DNA of 55,021 bases from Erythrobacter donghaensis (GTDB taxonomy: Bacteria; Pseudomonadota; Alphaproteobacteria; Sphingomonadales; Sphingomonadaceae), in assembly GCF_001557325.1 (NCBI RefSeq), contig NZ_LSJS01000160.1, positions 1 to 55,021 on the forward strand, given 5' to 3'. The translations under genes and the position numbers were made by a program. Shown piece after piece: positions 31,696 to 41,887 of the stretch (the first letter of the stretch is position 1; the number at the start of each line of letters is the position of its first letter). Below the pieces are notes generated by a model that saw only the letters and a list, made by a program, of their open reading frames with translations, did no database searches and was not told the DNA's origin.

Positions 31696-33117
31696 ATGGA
31701 CCGCAGCATCACCACCGGACGGAAGAATTCGCCGCGGCTCGCGCTGGCCGTGACCACCGCGATCGCAGGACTGGCCTTCGCCGGCGCGCCGGCCTCGGCC
31801 GCGCCGCGTGCCGAGGCCTCCTTCGAGAACGCGCAGGAAGCGCTCGCCAAGGGCAAGGTCGAAAAGGCCATCAAGCACGCCGAAGAGGCGGTGCAGGCCG
31901 ACGGGCGCAATTCCGGCTATCGCGCGCTGCTGGGCGCGGCCTATCTCGAGGCGGGTCGCTTCGAATCCGCCGCGACCACTTTCGGCGATGCGATCGCGCT
32001 GGGTGACAACAACCCGCGCACCGTGCTGAGCTTCGCGCTCGCCAAGATCGCGACCGGCGATTCGCGCGGCGCCGCGGCGATGCTCGACGATTATTCGGCG
32101 GTCATCGACCCGGCCGATCTCGGCCTGGCCCTGGCGCTCGCCGGCCAGCCCGAACGTGGTGTGGGCGTGCTGGTCAACGGCGTCCGCAGCGCCGATGAAG
32201 CGACCCCCAAGCTGCGCCAGAACCTCGCCTATGCCTATGCACTCGCCGGCAACTGGCGCGCGGCCCGCGTGATGGCGGCCGAGGACGTGCCCGCCGACCA
32301 GCTCGAAGCGCGCCTTGCCCAGTGGGCCCGGATGAGCGCTCCCGAGTTGGCGCCGCAGCGGGTTGCCGCGCTGCTCGACGTGCTCCCGCGCGCCGATGCC
32401 GGCCAGCCCCAGCACCTCGCGCTCGCCAACTTCCCGGCGCAGGAGATGACCGTCGCGGCGGCCCCTGCCGAAGTCGACGTCGACGCCGATGTCGCGATGG
32501 CCGCGGCGGAGCCGATGGCCGAGCCGGTGCAGATGGTCGATCCGGCCCCCTCCGCGACCTTCGCAGCCGCCTTCGCCGCGCCTGCGCCCGCCCCTGAGGC
32601 GGCGCCAGAACCGGCTCCCGTGACCTTCGCTGCGGCCGCGCCCCAACCCGCAGGGATCCAGTTCGTCTCGAACCCGGTCGTCCAGCAGCTCCCGGCAGCG
32701 CCCGCCGCAGCGCGCGCGCCGGCGGCGCCCGCTGCCCCGCGCGTCGCCCAGGCCGCTTCGCAGCGCCGCATGGCCGCGACGTCGGCTGCCGTTGCTCCCG
32801 TCCCGGCCCCGAAGGGCCCGGCCACGCACCTCGTCCAGCTCGGCTCCTATGACAGCAAGGTCGAGGCGCTGCGCGGCTGGAGCACGCTGCAAGCCAAGTT
32901 TCCGCAGCTGAAGGACCGCAAGCCCGTGATCACCGAGGCGATGGTGAACGGCCGCACCTTCTGGCGCGTCGCCGCCGACGGCTTCACCTCGCAGAGCGCG
33001 CGCGCGATGTGCGGGACGGTCAAGTCGGCGGGCCGCGGCTGCTTTGCCTACGCCGGCTCGACGCCCCCCGCGGGCGCGGTCAAGCGCGACGTCCAGGTCG
33101 CCTCGCGCAGCCGCTGA
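31696..33117 (+). CDS. Exported TPR-repeat protein with C-terminal SPOR domain
   Basis: A 473-residue envelope protein. A long signal peptide (about residues 1-37, LALAVTTAIAGLAFAGAPASA) precedes TPR-like repeats at about 40-230 (ASFENAQEALAKGKVEKAIK, GYRALLGAAYLEAGRFESAA, LAYAYALAGNW). An Ala/Pro/Glu/Val linker of about 130 residues leads to a SPOR domain at about 380-450 (HLVQLGSYDSKVEALRGWS to FWRVAADGFTSQSARAMC). I use the ATG at 31696 with GGGGGA upstream rather than the GTG at 31663. It is 65 bases after the ribbon-helix-helix gene on the same strand. The SPOR part should direct it to septal peptidoglycan. Terminator follows at 33153. Confidence 0.87.
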   Translation: MDRSITTGRKNSPRLALAVTTAIAGLAFAGAPASAAPRAEASFENAQEALAKGKVEKAIKHAEEAVQADGRNSGYRALLGAAYLEAGRFESAATTFGDAIALGDNNPRTVLSFALAKIATGDSRGAAAMLDDYSAVIDPADLGLALALAGQPERGVGVLVNGVRSADEATPKLRQNLAYAYALAGNWRAARVMAAEDVPADQLEARLAQWARMSAPELAPQRVAALLDVLPRADAGQPQHLALANFPAQEMTVAAAPAEVDVDADVAMAAAEPMAEPVQMVDPAPSATFAAAFAAPAPAPEAAPEPAPVTFAAAAPQPAGIQFVSNPVVQQLPAAPAAARAPAAPAAPRVAQAASQRRMAATSAAVAPVPAPKGPATHLVQLGSYDSKVEALRGWSTLQAKFPQLKDRKPVITEAMVNGRTFWRVAADGFTSQSARAMCGTVKSAGRGCFAYAGSTPPAGAVKRDVQVASRSR

Positions 33118-33152
33118 TGCGGCGCACGCTTTCTCCTGAATGAGCAAGCCTG

Positions 33153-33187
33153 CTCCCGGACAGCCAGCCGCTGTCCGGGAGTTTTCT
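33153..33187 (+). terminator. Intrinsic terminator after the TPR-SPOR gene
   Basis: CTCCCGGACAG and CTGTCCGGGAG form a perfect 11-bp stem with a short loop, followed by TTTTCTT. It ends the plus-strand ParA cluster, right against the stop of the convergent pyrC-like gene. Confidence 0.9.
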
Positions 33188-34428
33188 TATGCGCCCGCGC
33201 CCAGCCGGACGCCGCCCTTCCACAGGCCCAGCACCCGCCCCTGCGCGCCCTGACGGTCGAAGGGGGTGTTGTCGGCGGTCGCTTCCATCTTGCGGCGATC
33301 GATGATCCACGGCGCGTCGGGATCGATCAGCGCGAGATCGGCCTCGAGACCTTGGGCGAGCGCGCCCGCGGGCACCCCGAGGAGCTGCGCGGGATTGGTC
33401 GCCAGCAGCGCAAAGGCGCGGGGGGTGTCGATCACCCCGTCGCGCACCAGCCCCAGAACCATCGCGAGCAGCGTCTCGGCCCCGGCCATGCCGGGCGCGG
33501 CATCGGCGAAGGGCAGGCGCTTGTCTTCCGGCCCGCGCGGATCATGGCCGCTGGCGATCACGTCGACCGTCCCCTCGGCGATCGCGGCGAGCGCCGCCTG
33601 CCGGTCGGCCTCGGCCCGCAGAGGGGGCGAGAGGCGGGTGAAGGTGCGGAAGTCGGCGGTGGCCAGATCGGACAGCATGAAATGTGCCGGAGTGATCCCG
33701 CAGGTCACTGGAAGCCCGCGCGCCTTGGCCTCGCGCACCAGATCGAAGCCTCTCGCGGTCGTCACCTGCCGGATATGCAGCCGCGCGCCCGCGAGTTCGG
33801 CCAGCGCGATATCGCGCGCGATGGCGAGCGCCTCGGCCTCGGCCGGTGCGGCGGGGAGGCCGAGGCGGGTGGCGATCTCGCCCGCCGTGGCGGCGGCCTC
33901 TCCGACGAGGCCCCCATCCTCGGCATGGGTGACGACCACGAGGCCGAGCATCGCGGCATATTGCAGCAGCCGCAGCATCACGCCCGAATCGGCGATCCAG
34001 CGCCGCCCGGTGGCCACGGCTTTCGCGCCCGCATCCTGCATCAGCGCCAGTTCGGCAAGCTCGCGTCCCTCGATCCCGCGGGTGGCCGCGGCGAGCGGGT
34101 GCACCCACAGATCGGGCTTGCCGCTCTTGGCGATGAAGCCCACCCGGCTCGGCAGATCGAGCGGCGGGGACTGGTCGGGCATCAGCGCGGCGCGGGTGAT
34201 TCCGCCGAAGTGGAAGGCTGGCTTGTCGACCGCGAACACCCCAAGGTCGACGAGGCCGGGGGCGAGCAGCTTGCCGCGCGCGTCGACGACGACGTCGCCA
34301 TCATGCGGCGCGATATCCACACCAACAGCGTCAATCACCCCGTCATTACAGCGCAATGCACCGACAACTACCCCCGCAGAAGTGACCAATCGGGCATTGG
34401 TGATGGTCAGCGGCTGCACCTGCCTCAT
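33187..34428 (-). CDS. Dihydroorotase-like protein without metal ligands (PyrC', aspartate transcarbamylase partner)
   Basis: A 413-residue homologue of type I dihydroorotase. The fold is recognisable ([51 protein letters not shown]), but the zinc-binding HxH after PGLVDL is replaced by G-V-F and the DHAPH motif of the active enzyme reads SGHDPRG. It should therefore not catalyse the dihydroorotase step. In Pseudomonas such an inactive homologue is needed to assemble aspartate carbamoyltransferase, and the same role fits here because the ATG overlaps the pyrB stop (ATGA). An active dihydroorotase should be elsewhere in the genome. The downstream end touches the terminator of the ParA cluster. 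Confidence 0.88.
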   Translation of the reverse strand: MRQVQPLTITNARLVTSAGVVVGALRCNDGVIDAVGVDIAPHDGDVVVDARGKLLAPGLVDLGVFAVDKPAFHFGGITRAALMPDQSPPLDLPSRVGFIAKSGKPDLWVHPLAAATRGIEGRELAELALMQDAGAKAVATGRRWIADSGVMLRLLQYAAMLGLVVVTHAEDGGLVGEAAATAGEIATRLGLPAAPAEAEALAIARDIALAELAGARLHIRQVTTARGFDLVREAKARGLPVTCGITPAHFMLSDLATADFRTFTRLSPPLRAEADRQAALAAIAEGTVDVIASGHDPRGPEDKRLPFADAAPGMAGAETLLAMVLGLVRDGVIDTPRAFALLATNPAQLLGVPAGALAQGLEADLALIDPDAPWIIDRRKMEATADNTPFDRQGAQGRVLGLWKGGVRLGAGA

Positions 34429-35441
34429 GCCCAGCCCTCCACGCCGCGCGCCTCGCGGGTCAGGATATCGAGGCACGCCATGCGGATCGCGACCCCCATC
34501 TCGACCTGCCGGGTGATCAGCGAGCGGCCGGCCAGATCGGCGACCTCGCTGTCGATCTCGACTCCGCGGTTCATCGGGCCGGGGTGCATCACCAGGGCAT
34601 CGGGCCGGGCGAGCGCGAGGCGCCTCGTGGTCAGGCCATAGAGGTGGCGATATTCGCGCGGGGACAGGATGAACTGCCCGCTCATCCGTTCCGATTGGAG
34701 CCGCAGCATCATCACCACCTCCGCGCCTTCCAGGGCAGCGTCGAAGTTGTGGAACACCTCGACCCCCATCGCCTCGACCCCCTGCGGCATCAGCGCGGGC
34801 GGCGCGCAGACGCGCACCCGGGCGCCCAATGCGGTCAGGCACAGGATGTTCGAGCGCGCGACCCGGCTGTGCAGGATGTCGCCGCAGATCGTCACCGTCA
34901 GCCCGGTGAAATCCTCCGCCCCCTCCCCCCGCTCGGCCAGCGCGTGGCGCAGGGTCAGGGCATCGAGCAGCGCCTGTGTCGGGTGTTCGTGCTGCCCGTC
35001 GCCCGCGTTCAGCACCGGACAATCGACCTTGTCCGCGATCAACCCGGTCGCCCCGGACGAGCCGTGCCGGATCACGATCGCATCGGCGCGCATCGCATTG
35101 AGCGTGATCGCGGTGTCGATCAGCGTCTCGCCCTTCTTCACGCTGCTTGTCGCGGCATGCATGTTGACCACGTCCGCCCCCAGCCGCTTGCCCGCGATCT
35201 CGAAGCTCAGCAGCGTGCGCGTCGAGTTCTCGAAGAAGGCGTTGATGATGGTCAGACCGCCCAGCAGATCGGTGTGCTTCGCGCTCTGGCGGTTCAGCGC
35301 CACCCACTGCTCGGCCTGATCGAGCAGATAGAGGATCTCGTGCCGCGCGAGCTTGCCGATGCCGGTGAGATCGCGGTGCGGGAAAGCCAGCCTTCCGTGC
35401 GGAAAGCGGCCCTCGGGGGCGGGAGATGGCGTCGATGTCAT
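34425..35441 (-). CDS. pyrB: Aspartate carbamoyltransferase catalytic subunit
   Basis: Joins carbamoyl phosphate and aspartate in the first committed step of pyrimidine synthesis. The 338 residues include the carbamoyl-phosphate site [12 protein letters not shown], the second subunit loop around [23 protein letters not shown] and the aspartate-binding [12 protein letters not shown] chose the ATG at 35441 (MTSTPSPAP); longer versions start in the promoter zone. The N-terminal 25 residues are a variable extension. It overlaps the inactive dihydroorotase gene by four bases. sppA is divergent, 119 bases away. No pyrI regulatory subunit is visible, as expected for class A enzymes that pair with PyrC or PyrC'. 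Confidence 0.96.
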   Translation of the reverse strand: MTSTPSPAPEGRFPHGRLAFPHRDLTGIGKLARHEILYLLDQAEQWVALNRQSAKHTDLLGGLTIINAFFENSTRTLLSFEIAGKRLGADVVNMHAATSSVKKGETLIDTAITLNAMRADAIVIRHGSSGATGLIADKVDCPVLNAGDGQHEHPTQALLDALTLRHALAERGEGAEDFTGLTVTICGDILHSRVARSNILCLTALGARVRVCAPPALMPQGVEAMGVEVFHNFDAALEGAEVVMMLRLQSERMSGQFILSPREYRHLYGLTTRRLALARPDALVMHPGPMNRGVEIDSEVADLAGRSLITRQVEMGVAIRMACLDILTREARGVEGWA

Positions 35442-35560
35442 TAAAGCCACGCCCTTAGTCGAGCCGCATCCGCCGCTCAACCCCGCGCCGTAAGCTTTCC
35501 GATAGAACTTGGGGGCCAAAGACCCTACATCGCATGCGCCAAGGCAAAAGGGACATCGGG

Positions 35561-37465
35561 ATGAGCTTCGTGGGCAAGGTTTGGAAGATCCTCGTCGGGA
35601 TCAAGGACGGGCTTGTCCTCCTGTTCATGCTGCTGTTCTTCGTCGCGCTGTTCGGCGTCCTCTCGGCCCGCCCCAACGCGGGACAGGTGCGCGACGGGGC
35701 GCTGCTGATCGATCTTGCGGGCATCATCGTCGAGGAGAAGAGCACGCTCGACCCCTTCGCCGCACTGCTCGCGCGCGAGGCCCCGCTCGATGAGACCCGC
35801 GCGCGCGACGTGGTGCGCGCTCTGGATGCCGCCACCACGGATGCGCGGATCAAGGCGGTGGTGCTCGACATGACCACCTTCCTCGGCGGCGGGCAGGTGC
35901 ACCTCAAGGAGATCGCCGAGGCGATGGACCGGGTGCGCAAGGCCAAGAAGCCGGTGCTGACCTTCGCCATGGCCTATGCCGACGATCACATGCTGCTGGC
36001 CTCCCACGCGAGCGAGGTGTGGCTCGATCCGCAGGGCATGGCGGTGATCGCCGGACCGGGCGGCAGCAATCTCTATTACGCAGGCCTGCTCGAAAAGCTC
36101 AGCGTCAATGCGCGGGTCTACCGCGTCGGCGCGTTCAAGTCCGGGGTCGAACCCTATACCCGCTCCGGGATGTCGGAGGAGGCGCGCGCCAATATCGGCG
36201 GGCTCTACGGGGCGCTGTGGGAGGAATACAAGGCAAGCGTCACCCGCGCGCGGCCCAAGTTGCAGCTGGCGAAGATCACCGGCGATCCGGCGGCATGGAT
36301 CGCCAGTTCGGGCGGGGACATGGCCAAGGCGGCGCAGGCTGCCGGGCTGGTCGACAAGCTCGGCGACCGCGTGGCCTTCGGCGCGCGGGTGGCCGAACTC
36401 GCGGGCAAGGACCCCTGGAGCGAGCGCCCCGGCACCTATGCATCGAGCGATCTTCCCGCCTATCTCGCGGACCTCGGCCAGATCAGGAAGGGCAAGGTGA
36501 TCGGCGTGATCACGATCGCCGGCGAGATCGTCGACGGCGACGCGGGGCCGGGCACTGCGGGCGGCACGCGCATCGCCGAGCTGCTCGACGAGGCCTTGGA
36601 CGACGATCTGGCCGCGCTGGTGGTGCGGGTGGATTCGCCGGGCGGCTCGGTCAGCGCCTCGGAGGAAATCCGCCGCGCGATCGCGCGCTTCCGCGACCTC
36701 AAGATCCCGGTCGCGGTGTCGATGGCCAATCTGGCCGCGAGCGGCGGCTACTGGGTCGCGACCCCGGGCGAACGCATCTTCGCCGAGCCCGAGACGATCA
36801 CCGGATCGATCGGGGTCTATGCCGTGATCCCCACCTTCGAGAACGCCGCCGCGCGCCTCGGTGTCACGGCCGACGGCTATCGCACCACCGAGCTTTCGGG
36901 CCAGCCCGACATCATCGGCGGTTTCTCGCCGACGATGGACACGCTGCTCCAGACCTCGATCGGAGGAACCTATCAGGACTTCCTCAGGCTGGTCTCGGGC
37001 GCGCGCAAGCTGCCGGTCTCCCGCGTCGACCAGATCGCGCAAGGCCAGGTGTGGGACGGCGGCACGGCGCGCCAGCTCGGCCTCGTCGACGAATTCGGCG
37101 GGCTTGCCGAAGCGCTCGAATGGGCGGCGGCCAAGGCGGGCGCGAAGAAGGGCGAGTGGCACACGGTCTATCTCGGCGAGAAGGACGCGAATTACGATTC
37201 GCTGATCCGCCAGTTGGTCACCAGCGAAGCGGGCAAGGCGCGCTCGGCCCCGGCGGCCGACATTTTCGCGCTGACCGCGATGCGCTCGCAGGCGCTGGGC
37301 ACGCGCATCGCCCGCGATGCCGAGCGGCTGCTGGGCACGCGCGGCGTGCAGGCCTATTGCCTCACCTGCCCCGCCCCGCTCGACGCCGGGGGTATCAAGC
37401 CCGTCGCAGCGACGCAGCGCCCGGAAGGGATGCTGGCGCTGCTCGCGTGGCTCGCGGGAAGCTAA
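35561..37465 (+). CDS. sppA: Signal peptide peptidase SppA, 67K long type
   Basis: A membrane serine protease that degrades cleaved signal peptides. With the ATG at 35561 (AAGGGA upstream) it has 634 residues, the length of the tandem-domain E. coli type. One N-terminal membrane helix ([19 protein letters not shown]) is followed by two ClpP-like domains. The catalytic lysine is K193 in the first domain ([16 protein letters not shown]) and the nucleophile is S394 in the second ([12 protein letters not shown]), so each active site is built from both halves. [17 protein letters not shown] is also conserved. An alternative ATG at 35534 adds nine residues. tRNA-Val follows 87 bases after the stop. 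Confidence 0.95.
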   Translation: MSFVGKVWKILVGIKDGLVLLFMLLFFVALFGVLSARPNAGQVRDGALLIDLAGIIVEEKSTLDPFAALLAREAPLDETRARDVVRALDAATTDARIKAVVLDMTTFLGGGQVHLKEIAEAMDRVRKAKKPVLTFAMAYADDHMLLASHASEVWLDPQGMAVIAGPGGSNLYYAGLLEKLSVNARVYRVGAFKSGVEPYTRSGMSEEARANIGGLYGALWEEYKASVTRARPKLQLAKITGDPAAWIASSGGDMAKAAQAAGLVDKLGDRVAFGARVAELAGKDPWSERPGTYASSDLPAYLADLGQIRKGKVIGVITIAGEIVDGDAGPGTAGGTRIAELLDEALDDDLAALVVRVDSPGGSVSASEEIRRAIARFRDLKIPVAVSMANLAASGGYWVATPGERIFAEPETITGSIGVYAVIPTFENAAARLGVTADGYRTTELSGQPDIIGGFSPTMDTLLQTSIGGTYQDFLRLVSGARKLPVSRVDQIAQGQVWDGGTARQLGLVDEFGGLAEALEWAAAKAGAKKGEWHTVYLGEKDANYDSLIRQLVTSEAGKARSAPAADIFALTAMRSQALGTRIARDAERLLGTRGVQAYCLTCPAPLDAGGIKPVAATQRPEGMLALLAWLAGS

Positions 37466-37552
37466 ATCGCACGAGGATCACCGCAGGTGCTTGCCAAGGG
37501 CGCCCGACCCGATTAATGGCGCGCCCCTGTCCGGGCCACAGGCCATGAGGAC

Positions 37553-37627
37553 GGGCGCGTAGCTCAGCGGTAGAGCACACCCTTCACACGGGTGGGGTCA
37601 CAGGTTCAATCCCTGTCGCGCCCACCA
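37553..37627 (+). tRNA. tRNA-Val (anticodon CAC)
   Basis: The 75-base gene starts GGGCGCGTAGCTCAGCGG and ends CGCGCCCACCA, with CCA encoded. The anticodon arm CACCC-TTCACAC-GGGTG gives anticodon CAC, which reads GUG valine codons. The T arm has GGTTCAATCC and all stems pair. Confidence 0.97.
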
Positions 37628-37802
37628 TTTCTGCACAATCCGGTTTCTGCGGGAATGGCGCGGCACGCGCCGGGCGGTGATTTGCCGTCCCCCCTGATCC
37701 ACCCTTGCATCCTTCGTCATTCGCCCCTCCCCGCTTGACCGCGTGCCGGTGTTCGCGGCAAGCCCGTCAACCTTGCTTCTTGCGGCCAAACGGGAACTGA
37801 TG

Positions 37803-40424
37803 ATGCGCGACACAATCCGGGGCTGGTGCCTCATGCTCCTCGTGATGTGTGGCTTCGCCGCGCCGGCCGCTGCGCAGTCCTATGCCGAGGGGCAGTTCGA
37901 TCCCGCGATCCCGACGCTGATCGCGACCGTGGGCCATGCGCCGGGCGCGCGGATCACTTCGCCCGCCCAGGCCTATGCCTATCTGAAGGCCCTCGTCGCC
38001 GCCGCGCCCGACCGCACGCAGCTGGTGCAATATGCGACCAGCTGGGAGGGGCGGCCGCTCTACTACCTCGTGCTCTCGGCCCCCGCCAACATGGCGAAAC
38101 TGGAGGCGATTCGCGCCGATATGGCGAACATCGCCGCCGGGCGCGCGGGCAACGGCACCGCGCTGCCGGTGACGTGGCTCGCCTATGGCGTCCACGGCAA
38201 CGAGATCTCCTCGACCGACGCCGCGCTGATGACCGCCTATCACCTGCTCGCCGCCAAGGATGATCCGAAAGCGGCCAAGATCATGGGCAGCACCATCGTC
38301 GTCATCGACCCGATGCAGAACCCCGACGGGCGGGCGCGCTTCGTGAACAACTTCCTCGCCTCGACCGGTATTGCCCCCGATGCGGACCGGCAGGCCGCCG
38401 AGCACGACGAGCCTTGGCCCTCGGGCCGGGTGAACCACTACATGTTCGATCTGAACCGCGACTGGTTCACGCTCTCCCAGCCCGAGACGCGCGGCAAGGT
38501 CGCCGCGATCCGGGAATGGAACCCGGTGGTCGTGGTCGACCTCCACGAGATGGGCGGGGACGAGACCTACTTCTTCAGCCCCGCCGCCCAGCCCTTCAGC
38601 CCCAACCTCACCCCGGCGCAGATCCGCGCCTACGAGCTGATCGGCCGCTACAACGCCGCCGCCTTCGATGCGCGCGGCGAGCCGTACTTCACTAGAGAGG
38701 TATATGACCTGTTCTACCCCGGTTATGGCGACACTTGGAACGCGCATCAGGGGGCGATCGGCAGCACTTACGAACAGGGCTCGGCGCGCGGGCTCGTGTT
38801 CGCGCGGCGCGACGGGACCGAGCTGACCTATGCCGACGGCATCGCCAACCACTTCTCGGCAAGCCTCGCCACGGCGAGCGCGGTGGCGGACAATGCGCAG
38901 CGTTTCCTGTCCGATTTCGCCGCCTACCGCGCGGGCAATGCCAGCGGCGCGGCGGGCAGAGGCACCTATGTGATCGACCTCGGCAAGCGGCGCTGGAATG
39001 CGGAGCGGCTCGGGCGCCGCCTCGCCGCGCAGGGCATCACCGTGCTGCGCCGCGATGGCAGCGCGAGCGTTTGCGGCAAGTCCTATCCGGCCGGCTACCT
39101 CGCCGTGCCGCAGGCGCAGCCCGCCGCGCGGCTGATCCGCAGCCTGCTCGACCGCGACACGCCGCTCCCGCCAGATTTCCTCGCCGAGCAGGAACGCCGC
39201 CGCTCGGTCGATCTGCCGCACGAGCTCTATGATGTGACCGCATGGGCGGTGGGGCCGATGGCGGGCGTTGACGTGGCGCTGTGCAACGGCGTGGTCGGAG
39301 GCGACGCGCTGGCCCCTGACGCGCCGATTGCGCCCAAGGCCGAGGGCAGCGGCACCTTCGCCATCGCCGTGCCGTGGACCGACAGCGGGCAGGCGCGGCT
39401 TGTCACCCTTGCCTTGCGCGAAGGGATCGATGGACGCGTCACCGACAAGGCCTTCGCTGCGGGCGGCCGCCAGTTCCCGCGCGGCACCGTGGTCTTCCCC
39501 GCAGGCAGCAACACGCCTGAGATGATGGTGCGACTCACCGAGTTGGCGCAGGACATCGGGGCGCAGACCGTTTTCCTTGAAAGCGGGTGGGTCGACAGCG
39601 GCCCGAACCTCGGCAGCGAGCATTTCGTGCGCCTCACCCTGCCGCGCGTCGCGGTGGCGTGGGACGACGGGATCTCGCAGCTATCGGCAGGCGCGCTGCG
39701 CTACGTGCTCGAACAGCGGATCGGGCTGCCTGTCACCCCGATCCGCACCGCCCGCCTAGCGCGCGCCGACCTGTCCGATTACGACGTCGTGCTGGTGCCC
39801 GAGGGCGATCCTTCCGCCCAGCTCGGCGAGGGCGGGCAGCGCGCGCTGCGCAGCTTCGTGCAGCGCGGCGGGGTGCTGGTGGCGGTGGGCGACAGCCTCG
39901 AGACCTTCAGCAGCGGCGACAATCCGCTCCTTGCCGTGAAGCGCGAGGCCGCGCTGGGCCGCGATCCGGGCGAGGCCGGGGGCGACAAGGGCGACCTTGC
40001 CGAAGCGGTGGCGATCACCAGCGACGCCGAATACCGCGAGGCGATCAAGGACCCCGCCGCGCTCCCCGACACGCTGCCGGGCGCGCTGCTCAACGTGGTC
40101 GGCGAGCCCGACCACTTCCTCTCGGCCGGTTACGACGAGGGCGCGGTGGTGCTGGCGACGGGGACGCAGATCTTCACGCCCCTGGGGCGCGACAAGGGCG
40201 TCAATGCGGTGCGCTTCGCCGCGCCCGGCAACCTCATCGCCAGCGGCTATGTGTGGGACGAGAACCGTCGCCAGATGGCCTACAAGCCCTACCTGATGGC
40301 GCAGCCGACCGGGCGCGGGCTGGTGATCGGCTTCGCCCACGATCCCTCGACCCGCGGCTTCCTCGAAGGGCTCGACCTGATGATCGCCAACGCGGTGCTG
40401 GTCGCGCCCTCGCGGGTGCGCTGA
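37803..40424 (+). CDS. Large secreted M14 family zinc carboxypeptidase
   Basis: An exported metallopeptidase of about 873 residues. A leader (MLLVMCGFAAPAAA, ending at about residue 25) precedes an M14 catalytic domain. The zinc ligands are H131 and E134 in YGVHGNEISSTD and H248 in VVDLHEMGGDE; NPDGRARF and FDLNRDWF are typical substrate-site segments of this family. After about residue 400 comes a long second half with repeated beta/alpha character (WAVGPMAGVDVAL, LVTLALREGIDGRV, VLVPEGDPSAQLGEGG) resembling a class I glutamine amidotransferase-like fold, often found in these peptidases. I take the second of two adjacent ATGs (37803) for spacing from GGGA; the first adds one residue. It stands alone between tRNA-Val and a membrane-protein gene, with no partner peptidase. 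Confidence 0.88.
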   Translation: MRDTIRGWCLMLLVMCGFAAPAAAQSYAEGQFDPAIPTLIATVGHAPGARITSPAQAYAYLKALVAAAPDRTQLVQYATSWEGRPLYYLVLSAPANMAKLEAIRADMANIAAGRAGNGTALPVTWLAYGVHGNEISSTDAALMTAYHLLAAKDDPKAAKIMGSTIVVIDPMQNPDGRARFVNNFLASTGIAPDADRQAAEHDEPWPSGRVNHYMFDLNRDWFTLSQPETRGKVAAIREWNPVVVVDLHEMGGDETYFFSPAAQPFSPNLTPAQIRAYELIGRYNAAAFDARGEPYFTREVYDLFYPGYGDTWNAHQGAIGSTYEQGSARGLVFARRDGTELTYADGIANHFSASLATASAVADNAQRFLSDFAAYRAGNASGAAGRGTYVIDLGKRRWNAERLGRRLAAQGITVLRRDGSASVCGKSYPAGYLAVPQAQPAARLIRSLLDRDTPLPPDFLAEQERRRSVDLPHELYDVTAWAVGPMAGVDVALCNGVVGGDALAPDAPIAPKAEGSGTFAIAVPWTDSGQARLVTLALREGIDGRVTDKAFAAGGRQFPRGTVVFPAGSNTPEMMVRLTELAQDIGAQTVFLESGWVDSGPNLGSEHFVRLTLPRVAVAWDDGISQLSAGALRYVLEQRIGLPVTPIRTARLARADLSDYDVVLVPEGDPSAQLGEGGQRALRSFVQRGGVLVAVGDSLETFSSGDNPLLAVKREAALGRDPGEAGGDKGDLAEAVAITSDAEYREAIKDPAALPDTLPGALLNVVGEPDHFLSAGYDEGAVVLATGTQIFTPLGRDKGVNAVRFAAPGNLIASGYVWDENRRQMAYKPYLMAQPTGRGLVIGFAHDPSTRGFLEGLDLMIANAVLVAPSRVR

Positions 40425-40467
40425 TCCGGGCGCGATAGTGTCCTAGCGGATTGACACGAGTTGTGTC

Positions 40468-41226
40468 ATGCTGCCGGGCATGACGCTGTTCGATGCGCTC
40501 GTCGTGCTCCATGTCGCCACCGGCGCGGTGGGGCTGACGGCGTTCTGGGGGCCGATCGTCACGAGAAAGGGCGCGGCCAATCACCGCAAGTGGGGCCGCG
40601 CGGCGTGCTACGGCTTCCTCGGCGCGGGCGCGCTCGCCATCGCGATGGCCTTCCTGTCGCTTTACGGCCCCGAATACCGCCACCCCGAAATCACCGACCG
40701 CGTGCTGTTCGACGGGCTGTTCGGGTGGATGATGCTCTATCTCGGCGTGCTGACGATCGGCTTTGTCGATTACGGCCTCGCCGTTGTGAAGCATGCCCGC
40801 GACCGGAAGGCGCTGAGAAGCGCGCGCTATCAGGCAATGATCGCAGCGGTGGTGCTTACGGGGGCGTGGTGCGGCTTTTATGGCTTGCAGGTCGGCCATC
40901 CGCTGATGGTGCTGGTGGCCTTCATCGGGATCGTCGCGATGCTGATCCAGCAGCGCTACATCTGGCGCGGGACCGAGTTTCCGCGCGGCACCCATATCGG
41001 CGAGCACTTTCGCGCGCTGATCGGCATGGGCATCTCCGCCTACACCGCCTTCCTCTCGGTCGGCCTCATTCGCCTCGTTCCCGAGGAAGTTTTCAACCCC
41101 GCGATCTGGGCCGGGCCGAGCGTCATCGGGGTGAGCCTGATCCTCTGGTTCACCGTGAAGGGGAAGAAGGCCGCCGCCCGCAGGCCGGCCGCGCAGGCGT
41201 CAGGGACGAACCCACATCCGCAATAG
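40468..41226 (+). CDS. Seven-helix integral membrane protein of unknown function
   Basis: A 252-residue membrane protein with about seven hydrophobic helices, resembling DUF2306-type families. The first helix contains FDALVVLHVATGAVGLTAFW, where the H-x-x-x-G-x-x-x-L pattern is shared with several four- to seven-helix membrane families. A His/Arg-rich cytoplasmic loop (NHRKWGRAACYG) follows. The ATG at 40480 (MTLFDALVV) is as good a start as 40468. Just upstream a TTGACA and the small inverted repeat GACAC/GTGTC at 40453-40467 may mark the promoter. The C-terminal tail is basic. Its last 27 bases overlap the end of the convergent PKHD hydroxylase gene. No function is suggested. Confidence 0.75.
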   Translation: MLPGMTLFDALVVLHVATGAVGLTAFWGPIVTRKGAANHRKWGRAACYGFLGAGALAIAMAFLSLYGPEYRHPEITDRVLFDGLFGWMMLYLGVLTIGFVDYGLAVVKHARDRKALRSARYQAMIAAVVLTGAWCGFYGLQVGHPLMVLVAFIGIVAMLIQQRYIWRGTEFPRGTHIGEHFRALIGMGISAYTAFLSVGLIRLVPEEVFNPAIWAGPSVIGVSLILWFTVKGKKAAARRPAAQASGTNPHPQ

Positions 41227-41877
41227 GTTGGCGATGGTCTTGTCGAGCGTCAGCAGTTCGGCGGACTGGCTCGGCAGCTGCGCCCGCAGGGACGCGCGCA
41301 GGTTCTCCAGATCGAACAGCAGCTCGCGCTGGCTCGCATCGGCGATCAGGCTCTCGATCCACCCCACGCACACGATCCGCGTGCCGCGCGTCACGGGCCT
41401 GACCTCGTGAATCGAGCCCGAGGGGTAGAGCACCAGCTGCCCGGGCTCGCCCTTGACCGACTGGGTCATGCCCGCCGCATGGATCACCAGCTCGCCGCCA
41501 TCATAGTCCCCGGGCGGGGTAAGGAAGAGCGTGAAGGACAGGTCGGTGCGCAGCCGCCGCTCGCCCGTTCCCATCAACGCATTGTCCACGTGCGCGCCGT
41601 AGCCCCCGCTCTCGCCGGTCCTGCTGATCAACAGGTGCGAGAAGCGCCGCGGCTGCGCTGCGGCGCGGATCACCGGATGCTCGGCGAGCAGCCGCGTGAT
41701 CTCCTCGGTCAGCGAGCGTCCTGCGGTGGAGTCCATCGCCGCCTGCTCGTTGCGCTTGACCTCCCGCGCCACCGCACCCGCGGTCTCGCGCCCGTCGCGC
41801 CAGCTGAGCAGCGCGATCCGGTCATGAATGGCAGCGAGGCGGTCTGCCTCGGGGATGGCGTGGACAGCGAGGATCAT
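41200..41877 (-). CDS. PKHD-type Fe(II)/2-oxoglutarate dioxygenase (PiuC/YbiX)
   Basis: A 225-residue oxygenase of the prolyl hydroxylase-like PiuC/YbiX family. The iron-binding triad is H96 and D98 in GGYGAHVDNALM and H157 in PSGSIHEVRPV, and R167 in GTRIV should bind 2-oxoglutarate. The ending, with a helical C-terminal part (QSAELLTLDKTIANLLRMW), is family-typical. Such genes commonly accompany TonB-dependent siderophore receptors and respond to iron; the receptor gene here lies beyond the TetR gene on the other strand. The ATG is at 41877, 10 bases after the TetR stop, so both are in one operon. The substrate is unknown in the family. Confidence 0.92.
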   Translation of the reverse strand: MILAVHAIPEADRLAAIHDRIALLSWRDGRETAGAVAREVKRNEQAAMDSTAGRSLTEEITRLLAEHPVIRAAAQPRRFSHLLISRTGESGGYGAHVDNALMGTGERRLRTDLSFTLFLTPPGDYDGGELVIHAAGMTQSVKGEPGQLVLYPSGSIHEVRPVTRGTRIVCVGWIESLIADASQRELLFDLENLRASLRAQLPSQSAELLTLDKTIANLLRMWVRP

Positions 41878-41887
41878 CGCGGCACGT

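Noticed and set aside
35525..37162. A 545-codon minus-strand frame across sppA
   Set aside because: Antisense to a complete SppA with both catalytic residues; no family signal.
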